Shown here piece after piece: positions 60,728-64,000 of a stretch of 64,000 nt of DNA. Positions within the stretch are counted from its first letter, which is position 1, and every line of letters starts with the position of its first letter. A model generated the notes under the pieces. It saw nothing but the letters and a program-made list of their open reading frames with translations, was not told the DNA's origin and did not search any database. Origin of the DNA: Patiria pectinifera (taxonomy: Eukaryota; Echinodermata; Asteroidea; Valvatida; Asterinidae); assembly GCA_029964075.1 (NCBI GenBank), contig CM057129.1, positions 29,441,430 to 29,505,429 on the forward strand. Reading direction: 5' to 3'. Made by a program: the position numbers and the translations under genes.

Positions 60728-62254
60728 ATCAACGAAGGATCGATGCATTGCTTCAAATAGTGTGATCTTTGAACTATGTTGGCTTTGAATAACGAAGAGT
60801 GCATAAATAATAATATCCATTGGCGGTTGTTGGCTGTTTGGCCTTGCTCATATTATGGTTGAACCAATTAACTTGAATAAAATAGTCAAATCGACTTTTT
60901 TCGCGCAGGTCTCGCAAATTGTAAGAAGTTCAAGTTTACGTTTCGTCACCGACACCACGTAAAGTAACACTTTACCGTGTTAAAGCATATTTTTTTCGAT
61001 TTTCAGTTTTTTGGATTTTTAAACATTATTCATCAAGGCCTACCATTGCACGAAGTTTCAAAGCTTCAAGAGCTTTACTTTAATAATTACGCTAAGTATC
61101 CATGCCAACTTTTGCGCAAAAGTGACAATTTTCGTTTTCACGAAGTAACACTCAAGTTCCATTTTCCATTGCAATGCATGGCGCGCACTCTGTTCATAAG
61201 TGAGCAAAAACGGTTTCATGAAGTAACACTCTTCTTGTAACAAGTTGCATGAGCGCGCGCGCGCTGACCTGAAGTTGCACTTTCCTCGTGTTAAATACAT
61301 TGAAGAGTGTTACTTCGTGAAAACGAAAATTTACAGTTTTGCAGCTTTTTCGGTTTCACGAACTAACACTCATCTTTTTTCTCTTATTTCTTTTTTATTT
61401 AATTCACAAACGAGTGAAAAACAGCAGATTTAATAAATTCAATTCATCAAGTGTCCACAACGAGAAACCCAACTGAAAATACTCTGTCGTTTTGACGCAA
61501 AGTGTTGTTTTAGAAGGCGTTCAACTTTAGTTGCCGTTTTCTCCGATTGCCAGTTTTTACTGGTATGTAGATGGGTGTTACTTCGTGGTGTCGGTGACGG
61601 TTTGTTGAAGAGTCCAATACTGTACCTTCATAATGACCTTCCTCCATGATTCAGACTTTGTAATTTTATGGTAACACACTCAATATTTTCATTGCCAATG
61701 TCACCTTCACTTTTATTCCATTATGATTTAATGTCAAAATTGTACAATCAGCCCTCGCCTGTGTACTATACAGTTAGTCTTTCTACTCAGTTTTCCCACA
61801 AAAAGGGGACTGCCTCACAAAATGCCAATTTAACAGACCAACGGGAAAATTTACAGACAGTTATACAATGCCATGGTACATAATTATCATGGGCGCGGCG
61901 TCAATCGGTGGGGGACGGGGGACCCCTACCCCAACATTTTAAAGCGGGGAATATCGTTTGGTCCCCCCCCCCCTTTTTCATCCCCGAATAAAAATTGTAG
62001 CCTTCTATAATATTCTTTTGCTCAGAACAGCTGATTCAATGACTCCAAACTCGAAAATGATGTTTAACAGATGATCTTTTGTTCAAACAATACAGTGGTT
62101 TTACTATCGTGGTCAGAAATTGCCTCAGATCGCGCCACAGAAATTGCTTTTCTATAACTACATGTCTTCTCAACTAAATCCCCCATTTACATTTAACTCC
62201 CCACACTTTCAACCCCAACACAAGTACGCCCTGCCCGATCTATGATCGGGTAAA
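60728..62254. repeat. 827-bp tandem unit, copy 2, interrupted by a TIR element
   Basis: Same order of words as copy 1, from ATCAACGAAGGATCGATGCA to CGATCTATGATCGGG, but with the 656-bp element at 60944-61599 inserted at about one quarter of its length. Confidence 0.9.
60944..61599. mobile_element. TIR element with reiterated GAAGTAACACT motif
   Basis: The ends CGTCACCGACACCACG and CGTGGTGTCGGTGACG are inverse, flanked by GTTT on both sides (60940-60943 and 61600-61603). GAAGTAACACT or its reverse recurs about six times inside (near 60962, 61142, 61220, 61306, 61360, 61576), often next to CACGAAG or CATGAAG. No coding frame. Probably a non-autonomous DNA transposon with binding-site repeats. 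The class is unknown. Confidence 0.82.
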
Positions 62255-62590
62255 TCAGCTTGTTGTTAATGTTACACACTCCTTTTCTTTTATAAAAGGA
62301 GTGCAATCGTGGAATTGATCTTTTGGTTTACTTGATTAAGTGAGGCTTAATACTCGTTCGATTGAAGACAGCATATTTGGGGTTTATTATTGTCCCCTCT
62401 TGTGTAGGAATTCCCCATTTGCTTTCCTAGACATACTTGGCAGATCATGTTAGTGGAGCACGTTTATTGTTGAATTATCGATAAGAAAATCTCTTTCCCT
62501 TAAGGAAATATCCTTTCCCTTAAGGAAACCATTTCCCTTTAAGAAACTCATTTTTTAACGGAAACCCTTTCCCTAAAGTAAACCCTTCCC

Positions 62591-64000
62591 TTGGGAGCCC
62601 ATTTCCTAACGTATCAGGACTTTTCACGTATCAGACTTTTAGTGAAACCTCAGGAGGACGGGTTACCGATTCGGGTATTCAACCCTGGGAGGCGAACATG
62701 TGTCGTGAAGGAAGGGAGCGTGGCCGGATACTTAGCTTCGGTGACAGAGGAGGACGTGGAGAAACGTCAACACGCAGAAGCAGCGAGTCCCACTGAGCCG
62801 ATACCAGAACATATGGAAGATCTATATGAAAGAGCCATTGATGGAGTACCATGGAGTACCATGGGGAGATTGCACGTTTGCTGTGCAAATACAAAGGAAT
62901 ATTTTCCAAGGGAGCTGACGATATTGGGAAAACAGAGGTTGTCAGGCATAGGATTGAAACAGGGGATGCCAGGCCCCTACGTGAGAGACCAAGAAGATAC
63001 CCCGCTGTTGAACAGGAGGAAATCGACAAACAGGTTAAAGAGTTACTTGAGGGGGGACAAATCGAACCTTTAAACAGTCCCTGGGCTTCAAACGTGGTCT
63101 TGGTGAGAAAAAAGGACGGCACAAAAAGGCTGTGTATCGACTATCGGCGGTTGAATGCACTTACTATAAAGGACGCGTATCCAATCCCAAGGATTGATGA
63201 TTCACTCGATGCCCTTTCTGGTGAACAATGGTTTTCAACCCTGGACCTGGCCTCTGGATACTGGCAGGTGGCCCTTGATCCTGAAGCTCAGGAGAAGTCT
63301 GCTTTCGTCGTCAGGGGAGGTCTTTACAAATGGCGCGTTATGCCCTTTGGGCTGTGTAACGCGCCATCCACCTTTGAAAGGCTAATGGAGCGTGTGTTGC
63401 GTGGCCTACACTGGGAGACCCTTCTGGTTTATCTAGACGACGTGATAGTCCTTGGCAAATCCATCCCTGAAGAAATTAGCCGCCTTGAGGCTGTGTTTCA
63501 ACGCCTCTTGGACGCTGGGCTTAAGCTCAAACCAAACAAATGTGACCTCTTCAAGCGAAAAGTCCACTACCTAGGTCATATTGTATCATCAGAAGGGATT
63601 GGAACGGACCAGGAGAAGATTTGAGCTGTACAAGAGCGGCCCAAACCTCAAACAGTGAAGGAAGTTCGTAGCTTTCTCGGATTAGCATCCTATTATAGGA
63701 GATTCGTGGAGGGATTCGCTAAAATCGCGAGGCCACTGCATCAGTTGACCGAAAAGGGAAGAGATTTCAACTGGACAGCCGAATGCCAAGAATCGTTTGA
63801 TGAGCTTAAGCAACGACACACAAGAGCTCCCATCCTCACATACCTTCAGTCAGACAGTGAGCTCATTTTGGACACGGACGCGAGCGCCTTCGGGATCGGA
63901 GGAGTGCTATCACAGAAATTGGATGGGAGAGAGCACGTTATCGCCTACGCCAGTATAAAGGTCCTTAAGAAAGCCGAGATAAATTACTGCGTAACAAGGC
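62591..64000 (+). mobile_element. Ty3/Gypsy LTR retrotransposon fossil, pol portion (runs off the window)
   Basis: A pol region with a Ty3/Gypsy reverse transcriptase (about 63030-63560; phrases such as PIPRIDDSLDALSG, LASGYWQVAL, MPFGLCNAPSTFERLM and the active-site box VYLDDVIV) is followed by the start of RNase H. Integrase, the 3' part and any right LTR would lie beyond 64000. No gag or left LTR was recognised upstream. The copy is broken, with about two interruptions visible in this part. The still well-preserved protein phrases suggest a fairly recent insertion, but age cannot be set without LTRs. Confidence 0.93.

Larger units (their letters stand above)
49741..62590. other. Gene-poor, repeat-rich interval
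   Basis: Upstream flank of the semaphorin followed by duplicated and transposon-like sequence. No host gene is recognised beyond one candidate exon (50634-50794). 49741-50600 and 50800-51397 show no recognisable feature. 62255-62590 is non-coding and holds a short hairpin (CTCCTTTT..AAAAGGAG near 62279) and reiterated TTTCCCTTAAGGAAA. Confidence 0.7.

Overview
The window looks like nuclear DNA from a marine invertebrate deuterostome. An echinoderm, perhaps a sea star, is my best guess, but the phylum is inferred and not proven. The reasons are intron-rich animal genes with GT-AG introns, A+T-rich spacers, many copies of the palindromic word TACATGTA, a Deu-type SINE, and dense small DNA transposons in introns. 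Nothing bacterial is present.

Layout. (1) 54-9116, + strand: most of a sorting nexin of the SNX1/SNX2 type (12 exons, the 5' end lies before the window). (2) 9117-13646: 3' flanks of two convergent genes, with a tandem duplication, a long hairpin and an AGCTCC-rich repeat. (3) 13647-23386, - strand: complete beta subunit of geranylgeranyltransferase type I (PGGT1B, 9 exons, 372 aa). Its first intron holds a stack of nested transposons (19101-23080). (4) 23387-23667: a 281-bp head-to-head spacer, presumably a bidirectional promoter. (5) 23668-31390, + strand: complete PIGO, the GPI ethanolamine phosphate transferase 3 (5 coding exons, 1113 aa). (6) 31391-36969: non-coding, with a mariner-type MITE, hairpins and a short TIR element. 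(7) 36970-49740, - strand: a semaphorin of 17 exons and 722 aa with signal peptide, Sema and PSI domains, no membrane segment and an unusual cysteine-rich C-terminus. (8) 49741-62590: gene-poor and repeat-rich, with a 2.7-kb segment present twice, an 827-bp-period tandem pair interrupted by an inserted TIR element, and scattered copies of one end motif. (9) 62591-64000: a broken Ty3/Gypsy pol fossil running off the window.

The four genes do not form one pathway. The sorting nexin works in endosome-to-Golgi retrieval, PGGT1B prenylates CaaX proteins, PIGO acts in GPI-anchor assembly in the ER, and the semaphorin is a secreted guidance-type ligand. Only PGGT1B and PIGO, which share an upstream region, are likely to share regulation. 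All four coding models were assembled by hand from splice sites, and every exon phase joins in frame.

Most interesting: the insertion stack in PGGT1B intron 1, where target-site duplications give the order of events; three tandem copies of a splice acceptor in the sorting nexin gene; the semaphorin C-terminus, which I cannot place in a known family; and the 2.7-kb duplicated segment with parallel open frames.
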